A stretch of DNA of 64,000 nucleotides from Bacillota bacterium (GCA_023401925.1 JAEXDA010000019.1:136244-200243); one strand, 5' to 3'; numbered from the stretch's first letter, positions 52,940-62,554 are shown. Notes: generated from the letters alone by a model not told the origin. Program-made: numbers and translations.

Positions 52940-53020
52940 ACTTGCGAAAGCCCAAAACCACCCTTTCCACTGATTAGCTTTTCGAACCGGGAACCGCTAA
53001 TCGATCCGGAAACCCCAAGC

Positions 53021-53935
53021 CTAATCGTATAGCTTCAGCGCCTGCCGCATCCGCCCAGCAACGATTTTGCGGATATGCTCCGGTTTCAGAACTTCCACAT
53101 CCGGACCAAATGACAGGATATATCCATAGACCCATTCATCTTCGGGAAAACAGGTTTTCAGTTCCAGACTGCCGTCATCATTGCGAATGATCATCTCTTC
53201 ATTGTAATCATCCAACAACCTGTAGGCTACCCGGGGGTGAAACTTTAAATGCAAATTCACGATGGCCTTTGGAGGCGGAGGACTTTCCAAATACGTACTG
53301 GGATGCGAGTCATTCAACCTTGGTTCATATTGTCGATCAAGCAATAAAACATCCTGCATTCGGGTGATTCTAAAAACTCGGAAATCACTCTTCTCTCTAC
53401 ACCAGGCTCTTAGATACCAAGCCCGGGTTTTAAAAATTAGCTTCGCAGGTTCTACAATGCGGGAGCTTTTTTTCCCATCCGTCCCCGAATAGTCAAATTG
53501 AATCAGCGTTCTTGAAATAATAGCTTTTTGGATGATTTTAAAGCGCTCGTTTTCCAAGGGGCCGCTTCCCCAAGGTGAAAAGTCCACCTCAATCCAATCC
53601 ATGGCAGCCCTATTCTTAAACATACTGCCTAACTTTTCCAAGACCTTGTCAATCTCAGGATAATTTACAGCCTGTAATGCCTGCAATGCCAGTAAAATAC
53701 TGCCGCTTTCTTTTTCCGTAAGCAAGGTCCTATTGAGAGTATAGTTTTCCATCAAGGCAATGCCTCCGCCATTACCTTTACTGGCATATACCGGAACCCC
53801 CGCCTCCGACAAAGCGTTGATATCCCGGTAAATCGTGCGGGTGGAAACTTCGAAGCGTTTTGCGAGTTCTTCCGCAGTAACCTGGCCTTTATTCAACAAA
53901 ATAGTGATCATCGCAATCAAGCGGTCGATTTTCAC
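53021..53935 (-). CDS. YafY-type transcriptional regulator (HTH-11 plus WYL)
   Basis: 304 residues. N-terminal HTH: GQVTAEELAKRFEVSTRTIYRDINAL. WYL domain: IQFDYSGTDGKKSSRIVEPAKLIFKTRAWYLRAWCREKSDFRVFRITRM in pieces. C-terminal WCX extension. WYL domains bind nucleic acid or small ligands. GTG start at 53935 after GAGG. Likely autoregulated at 53976-53991. Confidence 0.92.
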   Translation of the reverse strand: MKIDRLIAMITILLNKGQVTAEELAKRFEVSTRTIYRDINALSEAGVPVYASKGNGGGIALMENYTLNRTLLTEKESGSILLALQALQAVNYPEIDKVLEKLGSMFKNRAAMDWIEVDFSPWGSGPLENERFKIIQKAIISRTLIQFDYSGTDGKKSSRIVEPAKLIFKTRAWYLRAWCREKSDFRVFRITRMQDVLLLDRQYEPRLNDSHPSTYLESPPPPKAIVNLHLKFHPRVAYRLLDDYNEEMIIRNDDGSLELKTCFPEDEWVYGYILSFGPDVEVLKPEHIRKIVAGRMRQALKLYD

Positions 53936-53975
53936 TGCTGCCTCACACCTTTATTTCAAGTATACACCGAAAATT

Positions 53976-53991
53976 TGACAGCATATTGTCA
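53976..53991 (-). promoter_or_regulatory. TGACA-N6-TGTCA palindrome before the WYL regulator
   Basis: Perfect 5-bp arms with a 6-base spacer, just upstream of a TATACT -10-like box on the minus strand. Probable autoregulatory operator. Confidence 0.5.
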
Positions 53992-54049
53992 TATTTAAAA
54001 ATAGAATAAACCGTTATTAACTTTGACATATTTATATTATAGCCAATAA

Positions 54050-54068
54050 AAAAAAGCAGAGCTTTGTC
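54050..54068 (-). terminator. Weak terminator after the STAS-like gene
   Basis: Minus strand CAAAGC-tct-GCTTT followed by T-rich sequence. Short stem but long T-run. Confidence 0.4.
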
Positions 54069-54103
54069 TTTTCTCCACTTTTTAGTCCCTTAGCATGACA
54101 TTA

Positions 54104-54424
54104 TTAGACCCTTTGAGGATTTCTTATAAAACTTCCCGACATTTCCCGGATACTCCGGAGAAGAGTTTCACCGGCGGGAGTCAAATTGATGCACTGCAAA
54201 TTTCGCTCCAAAAAGGAGCCATCAAATTGATGATATAATCTTCCGATACTGGCATTCAAAAAAGAGGCTGTGATTTGATCAATGTCGGAAAAATCAAGGG
54301 TAACCGGTCTTTCCGCCTTCAATGTTTTTTGAATCAATTCCCCTAATTCCTCACCATCCTGAGAGACACTCGCCATAATCTGGCCGATTTCACCCGCCAC
54401 GTTAAAAACCACCGGTTTGCGCAT
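54104..54424 (-). CDS. STAS-like domain protein (DUF4325)
   Basis: 106 residues from ATG 54424 (AAAGGAG 8 bases upstream). RPVTLDFSDIDQITASFLNASIGRLYHQF is the DUF4325 core. Related to anti-sigma antagonist folds and often part of regulatory or phage-defence switches; no partner kinase is nearby. Function unknown. Confidence 0.82.
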   Translation of the reverse strand: MRKPVVFNVAGEIGQIMASVSQDGEELGELIQKTLKAERPVTLDFSDIDQITASFLNASIGRLYHQFDGSFLERNLQCINLTPAGETLLRSIREMSGSFIRNPQRV

Positions 54425-54535
54425 TTGATTCACTCCTTTGATTTTAGTAATTTTCCTCCATGAAACTTCTTACGCTTAAGTTTCTCTTCTTTATTTATCG
54501 GTGAATTTTAAAAATACATTAATATTGATTACAGA

Positions 54536-55171
54536 TTATGTTTTGATAATTAATCCTAATCGTTTTGAAAGTTGAACCGCTTGAGATGAGGAAACAACCA
54601 AACCGCATAAATCTTCGCTTCTTACCCCCATTCCTTCAATCTGACAGCTACTTAAATCGATACCGGCTAGCTTTGTTCCGGATATCTGAACCTCAGTCAA
54701 ATCCCCTTCCGTAAATAAAACTTCCCGAAAATTACAGTTTTGAAAATCGGCATTTCGAAAAATGCATCGTATAAATTGTGACTGTTTGCAATCTAAAAAA
54801 CGGAAAATTCCAAGTGAACATTGGCAATCCAAAAAGCTAACACTACGGAAGGTGGCGTCCGTGAATTTTGCTCCCACCATTTTGCAGCTGATAAATTCAG
54901 CCCGATGAGCCATGGCCTCTCCAAAATCGGCATTTGACATATCACAATTTTCGAATCGCACATCGATAAACTCAATTTTTGGAAATGAACTGCCGCGAAA
55001 AACAACATTCCGAAAAATGCTTTGACAAACGACCAAGTTATAAATAGACAGATTTTCAAAGGTATCATTTTCAAAGACCGATTCTGATACCTTGCTCTCG
55101 TCTCCGATAACCATATCCGCCCGTTTGATTGGGGTGAACGTAATCGGTAATTTCGGAACATTTACTTTCAT
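54536..55171 (-). CDS. Pentapeptide repeat protein
   Basis: 211 residues. Repeats with the A(D/N)LxX pattern in loose form: FENCDMSNADF, FISCKMVGAKFTDATFRSVSF, FRNADFQNCNFREVLF, GTKLAGIDLS. Expected to fold as a right-handed square helix. Some relatives protect DNA gyrase, but no such role can be inferred here. Confidence 0.85.
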   Translation of the reverse strand: MKVNVPKLPITFTPIKRADMVIGDESKVSESVFENDTFENLSIYNLVVCQSIFRNVVFRGSSFPKIEFIDVRFENCDMSNADFGEAMAHRAEFISCKMVGAKFTDATFRSVSFLDCQCSLGIFRFLDCKQSQFIRCIFRNADFQNCNFREVLFTEGDLTEVQISGTKLAGIDLSSCQIEGMGVRSEDLCGLVVSSSQAVQLSKRLGLIIKT

Positions 55172-55300
55172 ACTTTCTAATTTCTCCAGTCTGATTCCCT
55201 CCTGTTTTTTGAGGCGGTTTTAAGCAATATGCAATTGACAGCCCCTTTCGGCTATGTTACATTAATTTCAAATCAATCATTTATGGTTAGGTAGGATATT

Positions 55301-55975
55301 ATGAAGAAAAACTATGGAAAAATCATCAAAAAATACTGGTTGAGCCCATTAATCATTGGTTTGGCCGTTGCCGTTTTGGTCGGCGCTTCCATTTTTGTTC
55401 ACGGCGCAAGCCAAACCACCCCCAGTCCGGCTCCAAGCGGAGCGTTAAGTCCAACGCCGACCCCTTTGCCCAAGACGCTCCGGGCCACTCTCAAAACTTC
55501 TCTCGGCGATATTGAACTGGAACTTAATGCCGAAAAAGCTCCCGTTACGGTTCAAAACTTCTTGCAATATATCGAGAGCGGTTTCTATAAAGACACCCTT
55601 TTTCACCGGGTGATTCCCAAGTTCATGATCCAAGGCGGCGGTTTCACCACAGGAATGGTTCAAAAAAAAGGACAGCCCCCCATTATCAACGAAGCGGGGA
55701 ACGGCCTTTCAAACAAGCGGGGAACCATCGCCATGGCCCGGACCCAAAATATCAACAGCGCGACTTCACAATTTTATATTAATCTGGTGGATAACCCTTA
55801 TCTGGACCACAAGGATAATATCGCCAAAAATTACGGCTATTGTGTATTCGGCAAAGTCACCAAAGGAATGGACGTAGTGGATAAGATCGCAGCCGTCCCA
55901 ACCGCTGCAGCGGGTCCCTATCAAGACGTGCCCAAAGAAGACATCCTAATCCTGGATGTTAAAGTTACCAAATGA
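55301..55975 (+). CDS. Peptidyl-prolyl cis-trans isomerase, cyclophilin type, exported
   Basis: 224 residues. Signal anchor at about 12-33 (WLSPLIIGLAVAVLVGASIFV), Pro/Thr-rich linker (TPSPAPSGALSPTPTPLPK), then cyclophilin from about residue 62: FHRVIPKFMIQGGGF, GTIAMARTQNINSATSQFYINL, YCVFGKVTKGMDVVD. Assists folding outside the membrane. Its last 30 bases overlap the convergent hydrolase gene. Confidence 0.94.
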   Translation: MKKNYGKIIKKYWLSPLIIGLAVAVLVGASIFVHGASQTTPSPAPSGALSPTPTPLPKTLRATLKTSLGDIELELNAEKAPVTVQNFLQYIESGFYKDTLFHRVIPKFMIQGGGFTTGMVQKKGQPPIINEAGNGLSNKRGTIAMARTQNINSATSQFYINLVDNPYLDHKDNIAKNYGYCVFGKVTKGMDVVDKIAAVPTAAAGPYQDVPKEDILILDVKVTK

Positions 55976-56590
55976 AGCCTTAGCGGAATAAATTTTTAGA
56001 AATTCGCTTGTTTTCTTCAATGCCGTTTGGGCGGACTCTTCACAATAATTTTCGGTATAAGGATCAGCAAAGCCATGTTTTCCGGGAAGTACGGATACAG
56101 TGGCTTTTTCTTTTGTTTTTACTTTTGACGTCAATTTTTCTAACCCGAAACTTTCCTGATCACCGTAAATCAAAAGCACCGGCGGATCGGGGTTAATGTT
56201 CAAGTAATCGCGAATTCTGGAACCGTAATATCCGATAATACCAGCACACTCTTGGTTTCCTTCACTGCAAATCCAGGCGATGGTGGCCCCGATACTAAAA
56301 CCCAACATAAAGATCAAACGGTAGTCGGGTTTCAATTCCCGGATTAAATTCCTAACCTCAAGACTGGCCGCAGCAAAACCTCTTTCTTGCATAAAATGCC
56401 CATAGGCTTCCCCTTCCTCACCGTAGGAAAAGGGAACATCCCTTGCCAATAAATCGGGACATGCGATATCAAACCCCTGTTGTGAATAATAGTCGCAAAC
56501 CGCTTCCATATGCTTGTTGATACCGTATATTTCATGCAATACAATCAACAGCCGGTCATGATGATTTAAATGGGTCAGCCTGTTTTTCAT
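55946..56590 (-). CDS. Dienelactone hydrolase family protein
   Basis: 214 residues from ATG 56590 (AAGGCGGG upstream). IVLHEIYGINKHME at the start, nucleophile segment MLGFSIGATIAW, acid in LLIYGDQESFG, His in LPGKHGFADPY. The usual dienelactone hydrolase Cys nucleophile is a Ser here. Substrate unknown. Convergent with, and overlapping by 30 bases, the cyclophilin gene. Confidence 0.88.
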   Translation of the reverse strand: MKNRLTHLNHHDRLLIVLHEIYGINKHMEAVCDYYSQQGFDIACPDLLARDVPFSYGEEGEAYGHFMQERGFAAASLEVRNLIRELKPDYRLIFMLGFSIGATIAWICSEGNQECAGIIGYYGSRIRDYLNINPDPPVLLIYGDQESFGLEKLTSKVKTKEKATVSVLPGKHGFADPYTENYCEESAQTALKKTSEFLKIYSAKASFGNFNIQD

Positions 56591-56643
56591 ATAACCCGCC
56601 TTTTGGTTCACTTTGTCCGGGAGCATTATTGAAACATTTTTTA

Positions 56644-57219
56644 TTATTCAGATACCGGGATCCCCGTCAATTTGTTCTCCTTATATTGTTCTATGATCAT
56701 CAAATCCGCTACGAAAGCCATTTCCGGCAAAGGACCATTGAGGGGAACCCATTGTGTAGCTTCGATGTCATCACCCGGGCATAACTCTCCCCCGGTTATT
56801 TTCCCTTCCAATACAATCACCAATGAATGAACTTCCCGGGAAAGAAAATTGAAAGATACATTGATAATGTTTTGAACCTTCACATCCAGTCCGGTCTCTT
56901 CCTTCACCTCGCGGCGGGCCGCAATTAAATAGTCCTCATCAAATTCCATAAATCCGCAAGGCAAACACCATTTACCGCTTTGGAAATTCCCGGGTCCCCG
57001 CTTACAAAGCAAAACCTGCCCGTCTTCAACAATTAAAACCGATACCCCCGGACTGGGATTCTTATAATAAATGAAACCGCAATGGGAGCACACCGGCCGG
57101 ATTTTACCCGATTCTTCCTTAAACTCATAGGGTTTTCCGCAACGAGAACAGTATTTAATCTCTGTAAGGCCACTATTACCTTGATAAGAGTAGGTCGAAA
57201 AAATTTGCTGAAATTTCAT
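56644..57219 (-). CDS. Nudix hydrolase with N-terminal zinc ribbon
   Basis: 191 residues. Zinc ribbon YCSRCGKPYEF...VCSHCGFIYY (positions about 23-48), then Nudix box GFMEFDEDYLIAARREVKEETGLDV. The layout is like NudC-type NADH or RNA-cap pyrophosphatases, but shorter and without the SQPWPFPxS motif. GGAGG before ATG 57219. Confidence 0.92.
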   Translation of the reverse strand: MKFQQIFSTYSYQGNSGLTEIKYCSRCGKPYEFKEESGKIRPVCSHCGFIYYKNPSPGVSVLIVEDGQVLLCKRGPGNFQSGKWCLPCGFMEFDEDYLIAARREVKEETGLDVKVQNIINVSFNFLSREVHSLVIVLEGKITGGELCPGDDIEATQWVPLNGPLPEMAFVADLMIIEQYKENKLTGIPVSE

Positions 57220-57474
57220 AGTACCTCCAATTTTTTACTCCCAATCCATGATTTTTTCACGAGGGTATAAGGATGCCGTATCATTTTTTATTCCGATGGA
57301 TCAAAATGATTATACAAAATCTTAGGCGCCATGAAAAGTTTTAAACGGAATATTCCCTGAAAAAGGTTTTTACTGATTCTTGTACATCCACCCATACAAG
57401 TTTACAATATATCTGTATGCCGCATAAATATATACCACGCGCATCGAACTTACTAACAAAACGAGGTCCGGACA

Positions 57475-58122
57475 ATGATAACTCAATCGATATCGAATCT
57501 AGATCTGTTTAAGATACTGGATGAAGAAACCCGTGAAATATATCATGGGTGCAACCAGGCTTGGTATACCACGGTTTGGCAGCGTCTATCCGGATGCGGC
57601 CCATCGGTGGCATCCCACCTTATCTTTTATCTTTGCCGTAAACGGTTTGCCGCCGAGCTGGGACCTAATCAGGTCAGTAAAAAAAGATTTCTTTCTCTGA
57701 TGGAGGAAATCTGGGAATATGTTACTCCCACCATCAAGGGTGTATCGACAACGAAAATGTTTTTTAAGGCGGTGCTTTCTTATGCTCATTCCAAGGGGTT
57801 TGAGATCCAGCATCATGTATTGGACATACCCAAAAATAAAATCCATCGTCCAAGCCTGGCAGAAGTCCTGGAATTCCTGAAAGCAGCCTTATTCAACGAT
57901 GCCCCCGTCGCATTTCTCAATTTGTGCAACGGCGACGAAAAGGGCCTTGACCAGTGGCATTGGGTCACAGTCGTTTCTATCGAATATGAAGAAAGCAGCG
58001 AGCAAATCTTGGCCGATATTTTGGATGAAGGTCAGATTAAAAAAATCAACCTTGGATTATGGTATCATACTACCATCAAAGGAGGAGGATTTGTCTATTT
58101 TACGGCGTCCTCTTCCCGGTAA
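57475..58122 (+). CDS. C39-like cysteine peptidase-fold protein
   Basis: 215 residues. The pieces of a papain/C39-like site are visible: Cys in RLSGCGPSVASHLIFYL (about residue 41), His in QWHWVTVVSIEY (about 161), and Asp in ADILDEG. No signal peptide or export partner is present, so it would act in the cytoplasm. The family is hypothetical in clostridia; activity is not proven. Confidence 0.65.
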   Translation: MITQSISNLDLFKILDEETREIYHGCNQAWYTTVWQRLSGCGPSVASHLIFYLCRKRFAAELGPNQVSKKRFLSLMEEIWEYVTPTIKGVSTTKMFFKAVLSYAHSKGFEIQHHVLDIPKNKIHRPSLAEVLEFLKAALFNDAPVAFLNLCNGDEKGLDQWHWVTVVSIEYEESSEQILADILDEGQIKKINLGLWYHTTIKGGGFVYFTASSSR

Positions 58123-58288
58123 CTTCTCAACCGTCCCTATTTCATGATTGAGGCTATGGTTGAGGGATGTTATAATTAAACTCAAATCCCTTGAAGTTTA
58201 CTATCGTCGTTATGTCCTTGAGAAATTCAATCGCTGCGGCATTGGATTACCCTCAAGAATCTTTTAAAAGAAAAGGAGAGTCTATTTC

Positions 58289-60550
58289 ATGAAGAAATTC
58301 CTCATTACCGGCCTTTTGCTCTTTCTTGTGGGCCTAACTATGCAAACCGCCGCAGGAGATTCATCTCTCACCAAAACTTTTTATGGACTTCAAAAAGTTT
58401 CCCTCTCGGTCGACGATTATAATGAAAAACGCATCCTGACCTTTCCGGATAAACCTCTGGAATTTGCTTCCAAAGTTGTCTGGGAAGTTGCCTTTGACAA
58501 AAGGGGACTGATCACCAACGACAAAGCTTCGGTTCTAATCGAAGTCGTCGGCGCCAATGGCCAAGCCGAAACGGTCGTTTCACTCAATCCCGAACACAAG
58601 GAATCCGGCGAACTGACTTTGCAGCCCAATCAAGTTTGCCGTTTAACGCTCTATGCCGGGAAATATAACAGTATTTTGAAAAAATATGGGTCGAAACTGG
58701 ACGCCCAATGTACATATCAGAGAAGCCAGGTATCGGTTCGTGCTATTGAAAGAAACCGCCCGGGACAATTCGGCTTGAATGTGACCAGTATTCCGGCAGC
58801 CAACTGGATATGGACCTTACCGGACGGCAACCGGGTAAACAGTAATACCGTTGAAACTACTTTTTCCCCCGGCTATGCCGCCATTCAACTTTTAAACCCC
58901 CAAACCGCGGATTTATTTCAATTGGATTTGCAGGTTCCGGAACCCATTGAAGCCAATCCCAGCATTTCTCCGCTGGAAGGACATGAGGATTTGACCGTTC
59001 AATGCTTCGCGAACGCAATCAGCCATTACCAGTCAAGCTCCAAATATTTATGGGATTTCGGCGACGGCTCCGGCGCAAAAACCACGGAACAAACGGAACA
59101 CACCTACACCAAACCCGGGGTTTATCCGTTAAAATTAAAAATTGTCAACTCTCTGGGACCGGTATTCGAAAAAACCTGGGATATCCGCGTCCTTCCCTTT
59201 GCCATCAACAATTCAGCCATCATCACTCCGGGGCGGGGACCGGTACCCATAACATTCTCCTACAAAGCCACCCCTGACATTTTGGGTACGGAACCGACCT
59301 CCATCCAATATTTATGGAATTTCGGCGACGGCACCACTTCAAACCTCCCCTCCGGCGAACATGTTTACCGGAAAGTGGGAGATTATCCCGTCCGGTTGAC
59401 ACTGATTGATAAAAACCATCCCAATCTCAAAACCGAACCTTGGGTTTATACCGTAACTGCGATACCACCGGTTCTGGACCTGGCGGCTGATGCTTCCCAA
59501 TGGTCCGGATCGATTCCTTTGCGGGTAAGATTCCGATCCTCTCTCCGGATCGACGGCGGCCCAACCGATATCGAATATTACTGGGACTTCAACGACGGTA
59601 CCTTCTCCAGGGAGACCAACCCCATTCATACTTTTATCGATCCGGGCCGTTATCAAGTACGTTTGGAGGTCACCGATCGGATTCACGGCACCGTGGTGGC
59701 CAAGCGCCTGCCGATTGATGTCAGGCCGCCACAGTTATCGCTCAAAGTCATCGCCTCCCAACCGGGCGGCATTGCCCCCTTGCAAGTGAGTTTCAGACCG
59801 GTTTTGAATATCGAAGGCGGACCGACCCGTATTGAATATGTCTGGGACTTTGACGACGGCACAACCAGCCGGACTTTTGATTCCTCCCCGGTGAGCCATA
59901 AATTTTCCCGGCCGGGATTGTATACTGTTAGAGTAACGGCCCGGGATCGTATTTACCATGGCGCCGTTAGCACCCAAGTTAGAATAGAAGCCAAATCCCC
60001 GGAGGTTATTTCCGGACCCGTTCCAGGGGATGGAGCGCCGGGCCGGCCAACTGAAAAACCACCGGTACCTCCAGGCAATAAGCCGGGACCGCCGTCAGGA
60101 GAGCGGGATCATCAGCCGGGTTCCAGCCCTACTCCAACTCCAGGCAAGGTCAGGGATACCAAAGCGCCGGAGTTGGCGGTCAAACTTTCCCCAGACAGGC
60201 TGCCGGCGCCTGGGAACCAAAAAATGATTCAAATTACTGCCGATATCCAGGTTAAGGATGACCAGGATCCCGATCCCGATATTCGCTTGGTGGCGATTTC
60301 CTGTAACCAAAAATTCGATCCCGATGTGGACATTAGCGGAGCATCCATCGGAACCGATGATCGGAGCTTTTTTTTAAGGGCGGAAACGGACGGGGCCAAA
60401 CGGGAAGACCGGATTTATTCGGTAACCTATTCGGCCACGGACATTTCAGGCAATTCCAAGACAGTAACCGTCACCGTAACCGTTCCCTTTAGCGGTAAAG
60501 ATACCAACGACGATAGAAACAGAGGCCCGGGCGGCAGGCCCAGAAGGTAA
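58289..60550 (+). CDS. Secreted protein with four PKD domains
   Basis: 753 residues. Signal peptide 1-23 (KKFLITGLLLFLVGLTMQTAA). Residues 24-210 unknown beta-rich. Four PKD domains at about 217-302, 308-387, 395-479 and 482-567, each with a WDFGDG-like core (LWDFGDGS, LWNFGDGT, YWDFNDGT, VWDFDDGT) and HxY/HTF pairing. A Pro-rich linker (about 570-625) leads to a last beta domain. Probably an extracellular adhesion or glycan-binding protein. Confidence 0.92.
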   Translation: MKKFLITGLLLFLVGLTMQTAAGDSSLTKTFYGLQKVSLSVDDYNEKRILTFPDKPLEFASKVVWEVAFDKRGLITNDKASVLIEVVGANGQAETVVSLNPEHKESGELTLQPNQVCRLTLYAGKYNSILKKYGSKLDAQCTYQRSQVSVRAIERNRPGQFGLNVTSIPAANWIWTLPDGNRVNSNTVETTFSPGYAAIQLLNPQTADLFQLDLQVPEPIEANPSISPLEGHEDLTVQCFANAISHYQSSSKYLWDFGDGSGAKTTEQTEHTYTKPGVYPLKLKIVNSLGPVFEKTWDIRVLPFAINNSAIITPGRGPVPITFSYKATPDILGTEPTSIQYLWNFGDGTTSNLPSGEHVYRKVGDYPVRLTLIDKNHPNLKTEPWVYTVTAIPPVLDLAADASQWSGSIPLRVRFRSSLRIDGGPTDIEYYWDFNDGTFSRETNPIHTFIDPGRYQVRLEVTDRIHGTVVAKRLPIDVRPPQLSLKVIASQPGGIAPLQVSFRPVLNIEGGPTRIEYVWDFDDGTTSRTFDSSPVSHKFSRPGLYTVRVTARDRIYHGAVSTQVRIEAKSPEVISGPVPGDGAPGRPTEKPPVPPGNKPGPPSGERDHQPGSSPTPTPGKVRDTKAPELAVKLSPDRLPAPGNQKMIQITADIQVKDDQDPDPDIRLVAISCNQKFDPDVDISGASIGTDDRSFFLRAETDGAKREDRIYSVTYSATDISGNSKTVTVTVTVPFSGKDTNDDRNRGPGGRPRR

Positions 60551-60568
60551 TTCCCTCCTATCCGGGTA

Positions 60569-60614
60569 TGAGGTTGTCTCAAAAGGAATGGACATTTTCT
60601 TTTGAGGCAACCCT
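60569..60614 (+). terminator. Long hairpin between the PKD and PanE genes
   Basis: GAGGTTGTCTCAAAAG and CTTTTGAGGCAACCCTC pair around an 13-base loop; resembles the GGCTGTCTCAAAA hairpins that end transcripts in many Firmicutes. Confidence 0.6.
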
Positions 60615-60670
60615 CGCCGGTTAAAAGCTTGACCAATTCCAAAAAATCTTCCAAAGGGAGTCCATGAACA

Positions 60671-61603
60671 ATGAAACAACTTAATACCGTCGCCCTGATT
60701 GGACTGGGGGCTATTGGCTGTTCCCTGGCGCCTGGCCTGCTTAAAGCGGTCGGCCCCAAAAATTTTCGGGTAATTGCCGGAGGCGCCCGCAAAAAACGTT
60801 TGGAAAACGATGGAATGACCATCAATGGAGAAAATTATCATTTTACCATTGTTGATCCCGGCCAAAAGACCACCCCGGCCGATTTGGTTATTGTTATCGT
60901 GAAGTACGGCGCTCTTCCCACCGCGATTAAAGATATTAAAAATCAGGTCGGCGATGATACCATCATTGTATCCTTTATGAACGGTATCGATTCGGAAGAA
61001 CAGATCGCCGCGGAATACGGCTGGGAACGGGTAATTTACGGTATCACCCGGAAATCGGTGGTCATGCAAAACGGCATCTGTAATTATGATCCTCAAAGCG
61101 GCTGGTTTATATTGGGTGAGGCCCGTAATGAAACGATTTCGCCGCGAATCGAGGCCATGATGGATCTCTTTAGCCGCGCGGAAATTCCCTATAAAGTGGA
61201 ACCCGACATGATACGCAGCCTGTGGTTTAAATTCGCCTGTAATGTCAGCGAAAACCAATCTTCGGCAATCCTCGGCATTCCTTTCGGTGCCTGGCAGGTC
61301 AGCGAGGACGCCAATCACGTCCGGGAGATGGCCTTTAGGGAAGTGATCGCCATCGCCAATCGAAAAGGGATCGACCTTAATGAGGAGGATCTCCTCTGGC
61401 AACGGGAACGTTTGCTGCACATTCCTTATGCCAATAAACCTTCCACGTTGCAAGATATTGAAAATGGCCGGACCACCGAAGTGGAAATGTTCTCCGGCAT
61501 GGTATGCCGGATCGGGGCTGAGCTGGGTATCCCGACCCCTATCAATGAACTGTTTTATCATAGTATTAAGGTTCTGGAAGAAAAAAATGCCGGGAAGATT
61601 TAG
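60671..61603 (+). CDS. panE: 2-dehydropantoate 2-reductase
   Basis: 310 residues. NADP motif ALIGLGAIGCSLAPGLL at the start. Substrate segments VIVIVKYGALPTAI, NGIDSEEQI, the Lys region in MIRSLWFKFACNVSEN, and C-terminal NGRTTEVEMFSGMVCRIG. Reduces ketopantoate to pantoate for coenzyme A synthesis, or a related 2-oxo acid. A long antisense frame (60446-61645) is its shadow. Confidence 0.93.
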   Translation: MKQLNTVALIGLGAIGCSLAPGLLKAVGPKNFRVIAGGARKKRLENDGMTINGENYHFTIVDPGQKTTPADLVIVIVKYGALPTAIKDIKNQVGDDTIIVSFMNGIDSEEQIAAEYGWERVIYGITRKSVVMQNGICNYDPQSGWFILGEARNETISPRIEAMMDLFSRAEIPYKVEPDMIRSLWFKFACNVSENQSSAILGIPFGAWQVSEDANHVREMAFREVIAIANRKGIDLNEEDLLWQRERLLHIPYANKPSTLQDIENGRTTEVEMFSGMVCRIGAELGIPTPINELFYHSIKVLEEKNAGKI

Positions 61604-61714
61604 GAAGTCCTCACCGTTTCTGACGGTCTGTGCCCTCTTGATCATAAGAAGATAAAACGGTTAATAAAAACTAAATAACTGAGGTTCGTCGAAAGACCTG
61701 GTTTCAACTTTTCT

Positions 61715-62122
61715 CTATCGGGGTAAAGGCGGAAGATGAATTCCATGAGAATCTGCCAAAGGTTGAATAATTTTGTATAAATGAGTCAAATATGGTAACA
61801 TCCCTTTGATATTATCACCAAATTTTTTGACTTCCCCGAGCTTGTCAGAAATTTTTCTAATTACCGATTTGGATTGATCATAGTTCTTCGGATTTGCTTG
61901 CTTTAATTGTCCTAGTAAATCCTGTAACTCAATGACTGCATCTTTTATAACATTGCCGCCGTTGCCTTGCATTACTTCTTTAAAAGCAGCCAAGAGGTCT
62001 GGGTCTCTGTTATTTATAATAGTGGGGCTATAGACTTCGTCATTTAAACAATACATAGTGGTCACTTGATCAATATGAACGCTAATATTTTGAGCCTGTT
62101 CCTTCGAAGCTGATTTTTGCAA
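61715..62122 (-). CDS. Downstream half of a frameshifted two-part gene, helical domain
   Basis: The frame gives a 135-residue helical protein from a TTG at 62122, with no properly spaced ribosome binding site. The same frame is open upstream to 62200, where it meets the zinc-ribbon ORF at an A9 tract. A -1 shift there joins the two into a 272-residue product. Segments: SPTIINNRDPDLLAAFKEV, IKDAVIELQDLLGQL. No family recognised. Confidence 0.55.
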   Translation of the reverse strand: MQKSASKEQAQNISVHIDQVTTMYCLNDEVYSPTIINNRDPDLLAAFKEVMQGNGGNVIKDAVIELQDLLGQLKQANPKNYDQSKSVIRKISDKLGEVKKFGDNIKGMLPYLTHLYKIIQPLADSHGIHLPPLPR

Positions 62123-62187
62123 CTCTGCAAAAGTTAATGGTTCTCCTTGAATGGAATCTACTTCTTTTATTTGTACTTTTTTGGGAT

Positions 62188-62532
62188 TTAATAGAGGCTC
62201 TTTTTTTTTAAGCTTTCTACATATTCCGGGTTAAAAGAAAATACCGGCGTAATATATTCGGGATCTCTTTCATGATTAAGATCGCATCTTCCACATAAAA
62301 AATCTTTGGGTATATCTTGGGTAATTCCCCTAAATAAAGTCGAACCACATTCCGGGCAGCGAAACTCACACCTATAATCCAAACGCCCATCGTTTACAAG
62401 TTCCATTAACCTTAAAAAGACATCAACTGGATTCATATTTAATTCTTTAGCCGGAAGCGAAGGGTAAAATGAAAAATATGGCGCTATGGCATTTTCTTCG
62501 ACCCATTTGTCGATATCCCATTTTGAAGCCAT
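62188..62532 (-). CDS. Zinc-ribbon protein, unknown function, ending at a slippery A9 tract
   Basis: 114 residues from ATG 62532 (GGGGAGGG upstream). N-terminal helical part (WDIDKWVEENAIAPYFSFYPSL) followed by a zinc ribbon with CPECGSTLF and CGRCDLNHE. Ends SLKKKSLY just after TTA-AAA-AAA-AAG. The slippery heptamer A-AAA-AAG at 62200-62206 would let ribosomes shift -1 into the next ORF. 22 bases below the 353-residue gene. Confidence 0.7.
   Translation of the reverse strand: MASKWDIDKWVEENAIAPYFSFYPSLPAKELNMNPVDVFLRLMELVNDGRLDYRCEFRCPECGSTLFRGITQDIPKDFLCGRCDLNHERDPEYITPVFSFNPEYVESLKKKSLY
62201..62209 (-). promoter_or_regulatory. Candidate -1 frameshift / transcription slippage site (A9)
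   Basis: Nine A residues on the minus strand, in frame as AAA-AAA-AAG within the zinc-ribbon ORF, the same heptamer used in dnaX. The -1 frame is open for 161 more codons. A stimulating hairpin downstream was not clear by eye. Confidence 0.45.
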
Positions 62533-62554
62533 ATAGCCCTCCCCTTTCTTATAC

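Noticed and set aside
60446..61645. 399-codon minus-strand ORF
   Set aside because: Shadow of panE and the PKD gene end; no ribosome binding site and no domain resemblance, while panE is clear on the plus strand.
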